64,000 bases of DNA from CAYJAZ01 sp964369185 (GTDB lineage Bacteria; Desulfobacterota; Desulfovibrionia; Desulfovibrionales; Desulfovibrionaceae): the NCBI GenBank assembly GCA_964369185.1, contig CAYJEN010000003.1, forward strand, positions 1 through 64,000. The letters are read 5' to 3'. Every line of letters starts with the position of its first letter. The first letter of the stretch is position 1. The notes beneath the pieces are model-generated. The model had not been told where the DNA came from, ran no database searches, and saw only the letters and a program-made list of their open reading frames with translations. The position numbers were made by a program, and so were the translations under genes. This document shows, piece after piece, positions 1 through 9,038 of the stretch.

Positions 1-102
1 GAGTCAGAAAATAAATCTCAAGAGCAAATAAAGCAAGCAAGTTCAGAGCTTGTAGGGATTTTATACGATATGGCAAGCCGTTTAAACTCAATTCAAGAAT
101 AA
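1..102 (+). CDS. C-terminal end of an unidentified protein (partial)
   Basis: An open frame runs from the first base of the window to a TAA at 100-102, giving the last 33 residues of a protein that ends ...LYDMASRLNSIQE. The fragment is hydrophilic, rich in Glu/Gln/Ser and probably helical. It is too short to assign to a family and I do not recognise it. It is followed by about 95 bases before a tRNA gene, including a 16-bp inverted repeat at 142-178. Whether the reading frame is really coding upstream cannot be seen here; the moderate confidence reflects that. Confidence 0.5.
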   Translation, partial: ESENKSQEQIKQASSELVGILYDMASRLNSIQE

Positions 103-141
103 AAAAGTTATATGAAAACAAACAGATAAAAAAATATTTTG

Positions 142-178
142 AAATCATTAAAAAAAGCTTGACTTTTTTTAATGATTT
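142..178. repeat. Perfect 16-bp inverted repeat overlapping the tRNA-Val promoter
   Basis: Arms 142-157 and 163-178 are perfectly complementary (AAATCATTAAAAAAAG and its complement) around a 5-base loop, CTTGA. The right arm and loop contain the -35 hexamer (159-164) of the tRNA promoter. It may be the terminator of the preceding gene, usable in either direction because of its A- and T-tracts, or an operator-like structure on the promoter. The function is inferred; the symmetry is directly visible. Confidence 0.6.
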
Positions 179-187
179 ACATATAAG
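159..187 (+). promoter_or_regulatory. Sigma-70-type promoter of tRNA-Val
   Basis: TTGACT at 159-164 and TATAAG at 182-187 are separated by 17 bases. This predicts transcription starting a few bases before the mature tRNA 5' end at 197. Hexamer quality and spacing are close to the sigma-70 consensus. The -35 lies inside a 16-bp inverted repeat. Confidence 0.65.
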
Positions 188-196
188 AAACGAACT

Positions 197-272
197 GGAA
201 GCTTAGCTCAATTGGTAGAGCGCCGCCCTTACAAGGCGGATGTTACAGGTTCAAGTCCTGTAGTTTCCACCA
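197..272 (+). tRNA. tRNA-Val (anticodon UAC)
   Basis: A 76-base cloverleaf. The acceptor stem GGAAGCT (197-203) pairs with AGTTTCC (262-268), followed by discriminator A and an encoded CCA (270-272). The anticodon stem CCGCC/GGCGG carries the loop CTTACAA, so the anticodon is TAC, which reads valine codons GUA/GUG. The T arm ACAGG-TTCAAGT-CCTGT is canonical. It has its own promoter and a terminator immediately downstream, so it looks monocistronic. Confidence 0.95.
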
Positions 273-281
273 CAAAAATAC

Positions 282-308
282 AGCCGACGTAATAGTCGGC
301 TTTTTTTG
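282..308 (+). terminator. Rho-independent terminator of tRNA-Val
   Basis: AGCCGAC (282-288) and GTCGGCT (295-301) form a 7-bp GC-rich stem with a 6-base loop, followed by a run of T. It starts 10 bases after the tRNA CCA end. Confidence 0.9.
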
Positions 309-443
309 TTTCTTAGGTCTAAAGATATTTAATGCATTTTATACATCGTCAAAGTCATTTTGCTTTTATATATAAGAAAAAACTTGTACTTAGATGATGT
401 ATATTGTAAAAGTATGTGAACAAGCTTTGAATGAGGTAAAAAA

Positions 444-1697
444 ATGGACGCACTAGTTATAGAACAGTCAATGAACTTAAAAGGAAAAGTACGTATCAGC
501 GGGGCAAAAAACGCTGCACTTCCTATATTATTTGCTACTCTTCTTTTTGAAGGTCAAGTTACTTTAAATGAAGTTCCACAACTTCGTGATATATATACTA
601 CACTAAAATTATTAGAAATATTAGGCTGTGAAACAACTTTTAATGATAATACTGTTGAAGTATTACCAAAAGAAATTGAAAGTATAGCTCCTTATGACTT
701 GGTTAAGACTATGAGAGCATCAGTTCTTTGTCTTGGGCCATTACTTGCTAGAAATGGTTATGCAAAAGTTGCAATGCCGGGCGGTTGCGCTATTGGGTCA
801 AGACCTGTTGACTTACATTTGTCAGCGCTTGAAAAAATGGGTGCAGAGTTTGAACTTAGTGAAGGCTATATCATAGGTAAATGCGAAAAACTGAAAGGCG
901 CGAATATCTATTTTGATTTTCCAACTGTTGGCGGTACTGAAAATCTTATTATGGCAGCTACGCTTGCAGAGGGGACAACTACTCTCGAAAACTGTGCAAG
1001 AGAGCCGGAAATTGTTGACCTTGTGAAATTCCTTAGAGCCGGCGGAGCTAAAATCAGCGGTGAAGGAACAAGCATTATTACAATCGAAGGTGTAAGTTCT
1101 TTATCATCAACAACTTATTCAGTTATGGCGGATAGAATTGAAGCCGGAACTTTCCTTATTGCCGCAGGTATGACAGATGGTGATATCTATCTTGAAAATT
1201 GCATACTTAGCGATATGGAAGCAACTATTGATAAACTTACATCAATGGGACTTTCAATAACTGAAGAAAATGGACTTATCCGTTCGAGACGTGCAAACGG
1301 TCATATAAGCGGTGTTGATATTTCAACTCGTCCTTATCCCGGTTTCCCTACAGATATGCAAGCTCAAATGATGGCTATTATGTCTATTGCAGATTCTCCA
1401 AGCCTTGTAGAAGAAACAATTTTTGAAAATCGCTTTATGCACGTTCAAGAACTTATCAGAATGGGCGCAGATATCAAAATCACAGGATCATCAGCTATGA
1501 TTCGTGGTGTTGATAAACTTAGAGGTGCACCTGTAATGGCATCAGATTTAAGGGCGTCAGCATCGTTAGTATTAGCAGCTTTGGCGGCGGAAGGTAAAAC
1601 AAAAATCCAACGTATCTACCACCTTGATAGAGGTTATGAACAAATGGAAGTTAAACTTTCTGCATTGGGTGCTAAAATTATTAGAGAAAAAGAGTAA
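444..1697 (+). CDS. murA: UDP-N-acetylglucosamine 1-carboxyvinyltransferase (MurA)
   Basis: MurA transfers enolpyruvate from PEP to UDP-GlcNAc, the first committed step of peptidoglycan synthesis in the cytoplasm. The 417-residue length is normal for the family. The N-terminal GAKNAALP motif (Lys22 region) and the PGGCAIGSRP loop with catalytic Cys115 are both present, so the enzyme should be sensitive to fosfomycin as a family trait. The start ATG follows a GAGGT ribosome site. The stop is 3 bases before selB, so the two genes are probably cotranscribed. Confidence 0.97.
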   Translation: MDALVIEQSMNLKGKVRISGAKNAALPILFATLLFEGQVTLNEVPQLRDIYTTLKLLEILGCETTFNDNTVEVLPKEIESIAPYDLVKTMRASVLCLGPLLARNGYAKVAMPGGCAIGSRPVDLHLSALEKMGAEFELSEGYIIGKCEKLKGANIYFDFPTVGGTENLIMAATLAEGTTTLENCAREPEIVDLVKFLRAGGAKISGEGTSIITIEGVSSLSSTTYSVMADRIEAGTFLIAAGMTDGDIYLENCILSDMEATIDKLTSMGLSITEENGLIRSRRANGHISGVDISTRPYPGFPTDMQAQMMAIMSIADSPSLVEETIFENRFMHVQELIRMGADIKITGSSAMIRGVDKLRGAPVMASDLRASASLVLAALAAEGKTKIQRIYHLDRGYEQMEVKLSALGAKIIREKE

Positions 1698-1700
1698 GTT

Positions 1701-3668
1701 ATGTCAATCGTCATCGGAACAGCAGGACATATCGACCACGGGAAAACTTCTCTTGTTAAGGCTTTAACAGGGGTGGATTGTGATAGACTTGAAGAAGAAA
1801 AAAAACGCGGAATAACAATTGAACTTGGCTTTGCAGCACTGCACCTTGATAATGAAATCATAGGTGTGGTTGACGTGCCGGGGCATGAAAAGTTTGTAAA
1901 AAACATGGTAGCAGGCGCATCTGGCATTGATGCCGTTATGCTTGTTATTGCCGCTGATGAAAGTGTTATGCCACAAACAAGAGAACATATTGAAATATGT
2001 AATCTTCTTGGCGTAAAAACAGGTCTTGTCGCTCTTACTAAAGTTGATATGGTTGACGATGATATGCTTGAACTTGCAAAAGAAGAAGTTCAAGAATTTC
2101 TTATAGGTTCTTGCCTTGAAAATGCACCTATATTTCCGGTCTCTGCCGTAAAAGGTACAGGACTTCAAGAGCTTAAAGACTATATACTCCATCTAAATAA
2201 AGAACTTGCAAAAGAACAAAAAAATGACTTATTCAGACTCTCTGTTGATAGGGCTTTTACTCTAAAAGGACATGGCACAGTAGTAACAGGAACAAGTATT
2301 GCGGGAAAAGCTCTTTTAAATGATGAACTTACTATTTATCCAAAAAATGAAATTCAAACTCGAATCCGTGCAATCCAAAGTCATGGAGAGAGCAAAGAAG
2401 AAATTGAATCAGGAAAAAGAATATCAATAAATCTTGCGAACTGCTCGCTTGAGGACATTGAAAAAGGTGATGTTTTAGCTAAGCCTAATTCTCTATTTCC
2501 TTGTGACACTTGGCTTGTTAAATTAGACTGTTTATCTTCTTCTCCTCAAGGAATTGCAAATAGAAAAGAAGTGCACTTCCACTTTGGAGCAAAAGAACTT
2601 TCAGCTCGTGTATATTTTTTTGATAGACAAGTGCTAGAAAAAGGGGAGTTTACACTAGCAGAAATTCGCTATACTCCACCAAAAAATAATGAAAATTTAG
2701 CGAAAAAGCCTTTTGTTGGAGTGTTTGGAGATAAATCTGTTCTGCGTTCCTCTTCTCCTCTTAGAACAATTGCAGGGGCAACTTTACTCATTCCTATAGA
2801 TTATTCTTGGACAAAAAAGGATTTTACCCCAGAATTACAAGAAAAATTACTTAATCTTGTAATATTGAAAGATGAAAACTCTGAAAAATTCGTTTTGAGT
2901 CATATAGAATTATCAAGTAAAAAGGGACGTTCATTTGATGAATTACGTGTATTGACAGCAATTAATTCAAAACAGCTCGATAAAATTCTTAATGGATTAT
3001 CCGGAAAGGGTGAAATCCTTTGCTATAGTAAAGAACATAAAGCATATATCACAAAAGAAAGCTATTCTAAACTTGAAGAGGCTTTTATTGCTCTTATAAA
3101 AAACTTCCATGAAAAAGAGCCTTTACAACAAGGTATGCTCAAAAACATGCTTGTGGAAGCAAAAGAATTAGATTTCAAAAATACTCCTGAACAGCAAAAA
3201 CTAGCTATTTATGTGCTAGATAAATTGCAAAAATCGAATAAGATTGCTTATACAAACGATAGATACCATCTACCTGATTTTAAAGTAAAACTTGCAGTTG
3301 ATGAGCAAGCAGTTCAGAGTAAAATTCTCAAAGCTTTACAAAAAGACGTTAAAAGTCCGCCAAATATCAAAGAAATATTGGAAGAAATTGGAATTTCTGC
3401 AAAAGAAGCACTTCCTCTTCTTAAAATGTTGGTGGAAGCTGAAAAAATTACAAAGCTTACTGAAAACATGTATTACGATACAGAAACTCTGAAATCTTAC
3501 GAACAAAAAACACGTGAGTACTTTCAATCAAATGAAATTCTTGATCCTGCGGCTTTCAAAGAAATTACTGATGGACTTTCACGGAAATATATCATTGCAA
3601 TTCTTGAATACTTTGATATTCAAAAGTTTACTCTTAGAGTTGGAGATGTTAGAAAATTAAGAAAGTAA
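1701..3668 (+). CDS. selB: Selenocysteine-specific translation elongation factor SelB
   Basis: SelB delivers Sec-tRNA to in-frame UGA codons by binding the mRNA SECIS hairpin. The N-terminus carries the EF-Tu-like G1 motif GHIDHGKT (residues 8-15), DVPGHEKF and the TKVD specificity motif. Beta-barrel domains follow, then from about residue 400 a long C-terminal region of winged-helix repeats, the SECIS-binding part that separates SelB from EF-Tu. The 655-residue length is typical. It begins 3 bases after murA, so expression is likely coupled. A UGA-containing gene at 36467 in this window is an expected client. selA, selC and selD are not in the window. Confidence 0.95.
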   Translation: MSIVIGTAGHIDHGKTSLVKALTGVDCDRLEEEKKRGITIELGFAALHLDNEIIGVVDVPGHEKFVKNMVAGASGIDAVMLVIAADESVMPQTREHIEICNLLGVKTGLVALTKVDMVDDDMLELAKEEVQEFLIGSCLENAPIFPVSAVKGTGLQELKDYILHLNKELAKEQKNDLFRLSVDRAFTLKGHGTVVTGTSIAGKALLNDELTIYPKNEIQTRIRAIQSHGESKEEIESGKRISINLANCSLEDIEKGDVLAKPNSLFPCDTWLVKLDCLSSSPQGIANRKEVHFHFGAKELSARVYFFDRQVLEKGEFTLAEIRYTPPKNNENLAKKPFVGVFGDKSVLRSSSPLRTIAGATLLIPIDYSWTKKDFTPELQEKLLNLVILKDENSEKFVLSHIELSSKKGRSFDELRVLTAINSKQLDKILNGLSGKGEILCYSKEHKAYITKESYSKLEEAFIALIKNFHEKEPLQQGMLKNMLVEAKELDFKNTPEQQKLAIYVLDKLQKSNKIAYTNDRYHLPDFKVKLAVDEQAVQSKILKALQKDVKSPPNIKEILEEIGISAKEALPLLKMLVEAEKITKLTENMYYDTETLKSYEQKTREYFQSNEILDPAAFKEITDGLSRKYIIAILEYFDIQKFTLRVGDVRKLRK

Positions 3669-3805
3669 ATATCTCTAAAGATGATTTGATATCACTATCT
3701 AAGAAATTTGAATCAATATAAAAATACTCTAGACTTTTGTTTCTTCTCTGTGTATAGTGAATAAAATTTTTAGATGAAGTATCTTCATCACATAAAGAGA
3801 AAATT

Positions 3806-4387
3806 ATGATAAAAAAACTAAATTGCCTTGTACTTGCAGTTCTTTGTCTTTTCATGATGGGTACACAAGTTCAAGCGGAGGGAGCTAAAAAAATGGTTAA
3901 ATTTGAAACAACAATGGGTGATATCTTAATCGCAGTTGATGCAGAAAAAGCACCTATTACAAGTGAAAACTTCTTACAATATGTTAAAGATGGTTTCTAT
4001 GATGGATTAATTTTCCACCGTGTTATCAAAAACTTTATGATTCAAGGTGGCGGATTCACTCCTGATATGGATCAAAAAGAAGGTCGCGATACTATTCAAA
4101 ACGAAGCTGATAACGGTTTGAAAAACAACAAATATACTCTTGCAATGGCTCGCACACCTGATCCTCATTCAGCATCATCACAATTCTTTATCAACACAAA
4201 AAACAATGATTTCTTAAACTTCTCATCACCAACAATGCAAGGTTGGGGATATGCAGTTTTCGGTGAAGTTGTTGAAGGTCAAGATGTTGTTGACGCTATC
4301 GAAGGCGTTCAAACAGCTTCTCATGGCTTCCACGGTGATGTTCCTGTTGAACCTGTTATTATCACTAAAGCAACAATCGTTGAATAA
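3806..4387 (+). CDS. Exported cyclophilin-type peptidyl-prolyl cis-trans isomerase
   Basis: Cyclophilins isomerise Xaa-Pro bonds during protein folding. Residues 1-24 form a signal peptide (two Lys, a hydrophobic run, VQA before the likely cleavage site), so this copy should act in the periplasm like PpiA. The cyclophilin core shows FHRVIKNFMIQGG and the ASSQFFI region with the usual active-site Arg and Phe/Gln. The total of 193 residues is normal. An internal Met (KMVKFETTMG) could start a cytosolic form, but the upstream ATG has a ribosome site (AAGAGA). It is a single gene with its own terminator. Confidence 0.92.
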   Translation: MIKKLNCLVLAVLCLFMMGTQVQAEGAKKMVKFETTMGDILIAVDAEKAPITSENFLQYVKDGFYDGLIFHRVIKNFMIQGGGFTPDMDQKEGRDTIQNEADNGLKNNKYTLAMARTPDPHSASSQFFINTKNNDFLNFSSPTMQGWGYAVFGEVVEGQDVVDAIEGVQTASHGFHGDVPVEPVIITKATIVE

Positions 4388-4410
4388 TAACATATTCTAA
4401 TTATGCTAAA

Positions 4411-4444
4411 AAAAGAGAAACTAGAAATAGTTTCTCTTTTTTTT
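4411..4444 (+). terminator. Rho-independent terminator after the cyclophilin gene
   Basis: AAAAGAGAAACTA (4411-4423) and TAGTTTCTCTTTT (4428-4440) form a 13-bp stem with a GAAA tetraloop, then a T run. It ends about 25 bases after the stop codon. Confidence 0.85.
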
Positions 4445-4537
4445 GGGGATTATTTTTTGAGAAGGGGAAATCTTATAATTTCAACGCACTTAATAAAGTA
4501 CTGATGATTAGTACTACCTCCCAGTACAGTAAAAGTT

Positions 4538-4643
4538 AGCTAGAAAAGATTTCTTTACTTTGACGATAAAGGAAATAGGGCTTCCAAGGGGATTATTCCT
4601 GTGGGAAAAGTTCCCTTGGTCACCGAAGGTATTTTTTATAGGA
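4538..4643 (-). repeat. Dispersed 3'-flank element, copy A (downstream of the RND pump gene)
   Basis: Read on the minus strand, this copy lies directly after the stop of the RND pump gene. It contains the small hairpin ACC-TTC-GGT (4630-4622) and then GACCAAGGGAACTTTTCCC, closely matching copy D at 22118. It lacks the third hairpin with the GTTCCTC loop found in copies B-D. The core is flanked by further inverted sequence (AGATTTCTTT near 4548 and AAAGAAATCT near 4643). The family is described under findings. Confidence 0.7.
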
Positions 4644-4657
4644 AAGAAATCTCTTAG

Positions 4658-7600
4658 CTATCTCTTCTTTGAGAAGAATTTATTTATATCATCAAAGATA
4701 ATATAAAGAGCCGGCACTAAGGCAAGAGTAATAACTGTTGCAAATAGCACACCAAAACCAAGAGATATAGCAACTGGGATTAACTGACGTGCTTGTCTTG
4801 ATGTTTCTAATAGCATTGGAGCAAGCCCGATAAAGGTTGTCATGGTTGTAAGCAAAATAGGGCGGAAACGTCTAACACCAGCACTATGAACAGCGTCGTA
4901 AGTAGAAAGCCCTCTATCTTTTTCAAGGTTTGCAAATGAGATAAGTACAAGAGAATCGTTTACAACAAGCCCACTAAGAGCAAGAATACCAAGGAATGAA
5001 ACAACACTAAGCGAATAACCCATGATTAAGTGACCAATAATAGCACCAACAACACCAAAAGGAATTGCAATCATAATAATAATAGGCTGTGTGTAGGATT
5101 TGAACGGAATAGCAAGAAGGACATAAATACCTAAAAGTGCAAGGGTTAAACCTGTATATAGAGCACTCATACTATCGTCAATATCTTCTTGCATACCTGA
5201 GCGCACCCATGTAAGCCCAGGGAAGCGTGAAGCTAAATCAGGCATGATGCTTTGTTCAATGTCGGCAAGAATAGTTGCTGCTTCAGTACGTGGAGTTACG
5301 TTTGCCGTAACTGATATAACTCTTTGCCCATCAGTACGTTGAATAATAGCAGGGGTATAACCCTCTACAATTTCAACAGCATCATAAAGAAGAACTTCTT
5401 CATTTGATGGAGTACGAAGAACTACGTTTTGGAGCGAGCCCTCATTTGAACGTTCATCTTCGGGTAGTCTTAGGCGAATAGTGATTTCATCAGAACCTCT
5501 TTGTTGCTTAAGAGCAGTTACGCCTTCAAAATAAGAACGAAGTTGAGTGCTTACATCTTGAGATGTTAAGCCTAGTTGTTCTGCTAGAGGTGTGAGATGT
5601 ATTTGTATTTCTCTGTCTTGTTTACTTGCGCCTGTATCAATATCAGAAACTATAGGATAGTTTGCCATTGCTTTTGCAAGTTCATCGGCGGCATTCTCAA
5701 GAACTTTCGCATCTGAGTGAGAAAGGCGAACCTGTAAGGCTTTACCTGAACCAGGACCACCTCTATCTGCTTGGAAGTTAATGGTTTCAGCGCCAAGTAC
5801 AGAACCGAATTTTTGTTGCCAAATTCTGGTGACTTCTGAGGTTGAGAGAGGTCGTAATTCAGCATCAATAAGGTTTAGATATGCACGAACTTTAGAACCT
5901 CTAACATTTATGTAAACACCTTTGTATTGATCAGGGCCACCATTTTCGTTTATAACTTCTTCTGCTGTAATATAAAGATCTCTGCTAATTTCTCGTAAGC
6001 GTGCCTCAGAGGTACTGCTTGGCATCGTGATTTCAGCAAATGCGTAATCAGATTCGGTAGCCGGCATAATCTCCATACCCATTCTACCCGATGCAACAAA
6101 GGCTGCAATAAGAATGAGCAAGGCAACACAAAATGCTACAACAGAATATTTTGCTTTTAGAAGTTTATGGAGTAAAGGTCCCCATACATTTTCAACCCAC
6201 TTTGTAAAAGCATGACTAAACTTTCTTTGAATTGCACTTATTTTGAAGAGTATTGAACCGGGTTGTGGTTTTTTATCATGCCCTAAGTGGCAAGGCATAA
6301 CAAATAAACTTTCAATAAGCGAACAGAAGAATACTGCGCAAACTACAGGAACAAGTGGAGCATAAAGCATACCCATAAAGCCCGGTAAAAGAGCAATAGG
6401 GATAAAAGCAACAATATTTGTTAATACACTAAATACAATAGGAACTGCAATTTCTTTTGTTCCCAATACAGCAGCTTCAGCTCTGTTATATCCACGTCTA
6501 CGCCAAATATGCACGTTTTCACCCACAACAATAGCATCGTCAACAACAATACCGAGGGTGATAAGAAAAGCAAACATACTCATCATATTAATAGATTCAC
6601 CGTACGGGGTAATAAAGAGGAATGAACCTATAATTGATACAGGAATACCAAGGCTTACCCACATAGCAAGTTTTGGTTCTAAGAATAATGCAAGACAGGC
6701 AAATACAAGCACAATACCCATAACAGCGTTTGATACAAGTAAATCAGATCTGTCTGAGAATGTATCGGCGTCGTTTCTTAATATTTCAAGGTTAAGTCCA
6801 CCTGGGAGTGACTGATTAAGCTTTTCAATAACTTCTATAGTATCGTCTGATACCATTTGAGGTGTTTGATTCCCTACACGGTATACAGTGATAACAATAG
6901 CAGGTTTATTATCGTATTCTGTCCAACTTTTGCCATCTTCAAGGTCTTCTTTGATGGTAGCTATATCTTCTAGTAAAACACGAGAACCGTCAGCGTTTGA
7001 AAGTATTGATATTTGACCGAATTCATCACCGTAATCACGTCTATCATTAACTTTTACGTTGATATCACCTGCGCTAGTTTCAATTGAACCTGCACCTTGT
7101 TCAACAGATGCAGTTTTAATTGTATTTGCAACTTGATTTAGTGTAAGACCATACTTTCTTAGAGTATCTTGTGGTATTTCAATTTGAATTTCTAAATCTG
7201 ACAAATCATCAAGTTCAACTTGAGTAATATCAGGTTGAGCTAAAAATTCATTTTTTATATTTTCTGCCCATTCACGTAGGAATAACTGGTCGTCAGAGCC
7301 TGAGAGCACAAGGGAGACAACTTCTCGAATATAGGTATTTAAAGTGATATTTGGGTCTTCTGCTTCATCGGGAAAAGTATTAATGCGGTCAACTTCGTTT
7401 TGAATATCGTTAAGAAATTCTTGCCTGTCAACACCATCAATAGCAGTAGCGGTGATAGTTGCTGAACCTGTATAGATACGAGTTTCAACTTTTTCAACTA
7501 ATTCCAAACCACGTACAGCATCTTCAACGGCGATAACCATACCCTTTTCAACTTCTTCAGGGCTTGCGCCTGAAAGTGTGAGTTGAATAGATACTGTATC

Positions 7601-7789
7601 AACCTCAAAAGGAGGCATAACTTCTTGTTTTGTGTTAAGAAGAAAAATAAATCCACCAATGAGCATAGCAAACATTAATATGTTTGCGGCAACATTGTTT
7701 TCAGTCATCCAAGCAATTGCACCAGTCCAGATTTTCTCCGGAGGAATTTTTTTGCTGAAATCAGGACTTTGAGTATTGTTATTATCCAT
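4658..7789 (-). CDS. RND efflux pump, inner-membrane permease subunit
   Basis: This is a proton-driven efflux permease of the HAE1/AcrB-MexF class, 1043 residues. After a cytoplasmic start comes TM1, then a first large periplasmic loop, TM2-6, a second loop and TM7-12. The TM4 proton-relay motif is visible as VDDAIVVGENVH (paired Asp), and TM10-11 carries VVNDSLVLISF. The start codon overlaps the end of the membrane-fusion-protein gene by 8 bases, so translation is coupled. With the two upstream genes it completes a tripartite pump. Substrates (drugs, bile salts, solvents or metabolites) cannot be told from sequence. Confidence 0.93.
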   Translation of the reverse strand: MDNNNTQSPDFSKKIPPEKIWTGAIAWMTENNVAANILMFAMLIGGFIFLLNTKQEVMPPFEVDTVSIQLTLSGASPEEVEKGMVIAVEDAVRGLELVEKVETRIYTGSATITATAIDGVDRQEFLNDIQNEVDRINTFPDEAEDPNITLNTYIREVVSLVLSGSDDQLFLREWAENIKNEFLAQPDITQVELDDLSDLEIQIEIPQDTLRKYGLTLNQVANTIKTASVEQGAGSIETSAGDINVKVNDRRDYGDEFGQISILSNADGSRVLLEDIATIKEDLEDGKSWTEYDNKPAIVITVYRVGNQTPQMVSDDTIEVIEKLNQSLPGGLNLEILRNDADTFSDRSDLLVSNAVMGIVLVFACLALFLEPKLAMWVSLGIPVSIIGSFLFITPYGESINMMSMFAFLITLGIVVDDAIVVGENVHIWRRRGYNRAEAAVLGTKEIAVPIVFSVLTNIVAFIPIALLPGFMGMLYAPLVPVVCAVFFCSLIESLFVMPCHLGHDKKPQPGSILFKISAIQRKFSHAFTKWVENVWGPLLHKLLKAKYSVVAFCVALLILIAAFVASGRMGMEIMPATESDYAFAEITMPSSTSEARLREISRDLYITAEEVINENGGPDQYKGVYINVRGSKVRAYLNLIDAELRPLSTSEVTRIWQQKFGSVLGAETINFQADRGGPGSGKALQVRLSHSDAKVLENAADELAKAMANYPIVSDIDTGASKQDREIQIHLTPLAEQLGLTSQDVSTQLRSYFEGVTALKQQRGSDEITIRLRLPEDERSNEGSLQNVVLRTPSNEEVLLYDAVEIVEGYTPAIIQRTDGQRVISVTANVTPRTEAATILADIEQSIMPDLASRFPGLTWVRSGMQEDIDDSMSALYTGLTLALLGIYVLLAIPFKSYTQPIIIMIAIPFGVVGAIIGHLIMGYSLSVVSFLGILALSGLVVNDSLVLISFANLEKDRGLSTYDAVHSAGVRRFRPILLTTMTTFIGLAPMLLETSRQARQLIPVAISLGFGVLFATVITLALVPALYIIFDDINKFFSKKR

Positions 7790-9038
7790 TGCTATTCTCT
7801 TCGCTTATGCGTTCAGGTTTTTCACCTTGTGGCTTTTGTCTTTCAGAAGTAGATTCTTCAATAACGTCGCCTGTGTCAGGGTCAATAAACACAGGGCGAA
7901 CTTCAAGATTTTCGACAGGATTTGTAAGGTCAGATACTAAAATTGAGCTTGTTTTCGGAATATTAGTTGCATCTATATAGCTAAGATTGCTATCTTTCCA
8001 AAGGATATTAACTTTTACTGATTTTAGTTTATTATCTTCAATAAGCCAAAGAGTATCGCCATTTTTTACAGAAGCACGAGGAACTGCAATTGTATTATCG
8101 AAAATTCCTGTTTCTAGTAAAATTTGAACTTGATCACCCATCAATAGGGGAGTTTTGCCTTTATTTTGTTCAAGCGAAAGTGGGTCATCAACGCTAACAA
8201 GAAGTTTACCCATACGTGAACCGCTTGTAAGTACGTTAACTGTTTGAATAAGTTCGCCTTTCCATTCTTCATTTGCTTTTGTAACAACTGTTACAGGCAA
8301 ACCTTTTGCGTCGTGTGAAAGGATTTTATTATTATAGAGAGTTTCAACTGCAAGAGTTACATCAACCCAATATTCATCGATAGCTACTAAGTGCCCCAAA
8401 ACTTGATTTGTGCTAATATGTTGTCCGGTAGAAACAGAGCGACTTGTTATTAAAGCATCGAAAGGAGCTTTAATAGTAGTATGAGCTAAGTCAAGTTTTG
8501 CGTCGTCTAAGTCAGCTTGAGAGATTGCCATATTTGCTTTTGCTTGCTCAAGCTGAGGTTTTCTTAATGTGAGATTTGTGTTGATGTCAGACGATAAAAC
8601 TTCCGGCATAATTTCTTTTATTTTATTGTATTCTGATTGCGCTATGCTTTGCTGACCTTGCTCTAATTGATAATCTGCTTTTGATTTTGCAAGGTTTGCT
8701 TGAACTTTCTTTAATGCAACTTCATAGTCTACTTTATCTAATTGCAGAAGAATGTCATCTTTTTTTATAACTGAACCTGGTTGAAAACCTGTGGTTAAGC
8801 TTTCAACAGTGCCACTTACTTTACTTGTAATATCAATTTCCTGTGAAGCAACGATGGTACCTATAGTATCAATGATAATAGGAATACTGCCTACTTCAAT
8901 TTTCATAGCTTGCACCTGCGGAATAATTTTTGGTGCTGCTTTACGTTGAGGAGTTGGTTTTGAAGATATCAATATATATCCACCACCAAGTGCACCTATA
9001 ATGAGTAAAATAGGTAGAAATTTTCTTATCAAATTCAT
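7782..9038 (-). CDS. RND efflux membrane fusion protein (HlyD/AcrA family)
   Basis: The periplasmic adaptor of the pump has 418 residues. It has a single N-terminal membrane anchor (residues about 8-26) and no lipobox. The order is a lipoyl/barrel-sandwich half (EIDITSKVSGTVESL), an alpha-helical hairpin rich in Lys/Gln/Ala, and the second lipoyl half with beta-barrel (KAPFDALITSRSVSTGQ). The acidic C-terminus (about 40 residues, Pro/Glu/Arg rich) is probably disordered. Its ATG overlaps the TGA of the outer-membrane gene as ATGA, and its end overlaps the pump gene. Confidence 0.9.
   Translation of the reverse strand: MNLIRKFLPILLIIGALGGGYILISSKPTPQRKAAPKIIPQVQAMKIEVGSIPIIIDTIGTIVASQEIDITSKVSGTVESLTTGFQPGSVIKKDDILLQLDKVDYEVALKKVQANLAKSKADYQLEQGQQSIAQSEYNKIKEIMPEVLSSDINTNLTLRKPQLEQAKANMAISQADLDDAKLDLAHTTIKAPFDALITSRSVSTGQHISTNQVLGHLVAIDEYWVDVTLAVETLYNNKILSHDAKGLPVTVVTKANEEWKGELIQTVNVLTSGSRMGKLLVSVDDPLSLEQNKGKTPLLMGDQVQILLETGIFDNTIAVPRASVKNGDTLWLIEDNKLKSVKVNILWKDSNLSYIDATNIPKTSSILVSDLTNPVENLEVRPVFIDPDTGDVIEESTSERQKPQGEKPERISEENSNG

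Noticed and set aside
7789..7980. Open frames antisense to the efflux, guaB, rnf, kinase and GH31 genes
   Set aside because: They are shadows of well-supported genes on the other strand or frame with no ribosome site or recognisable product.
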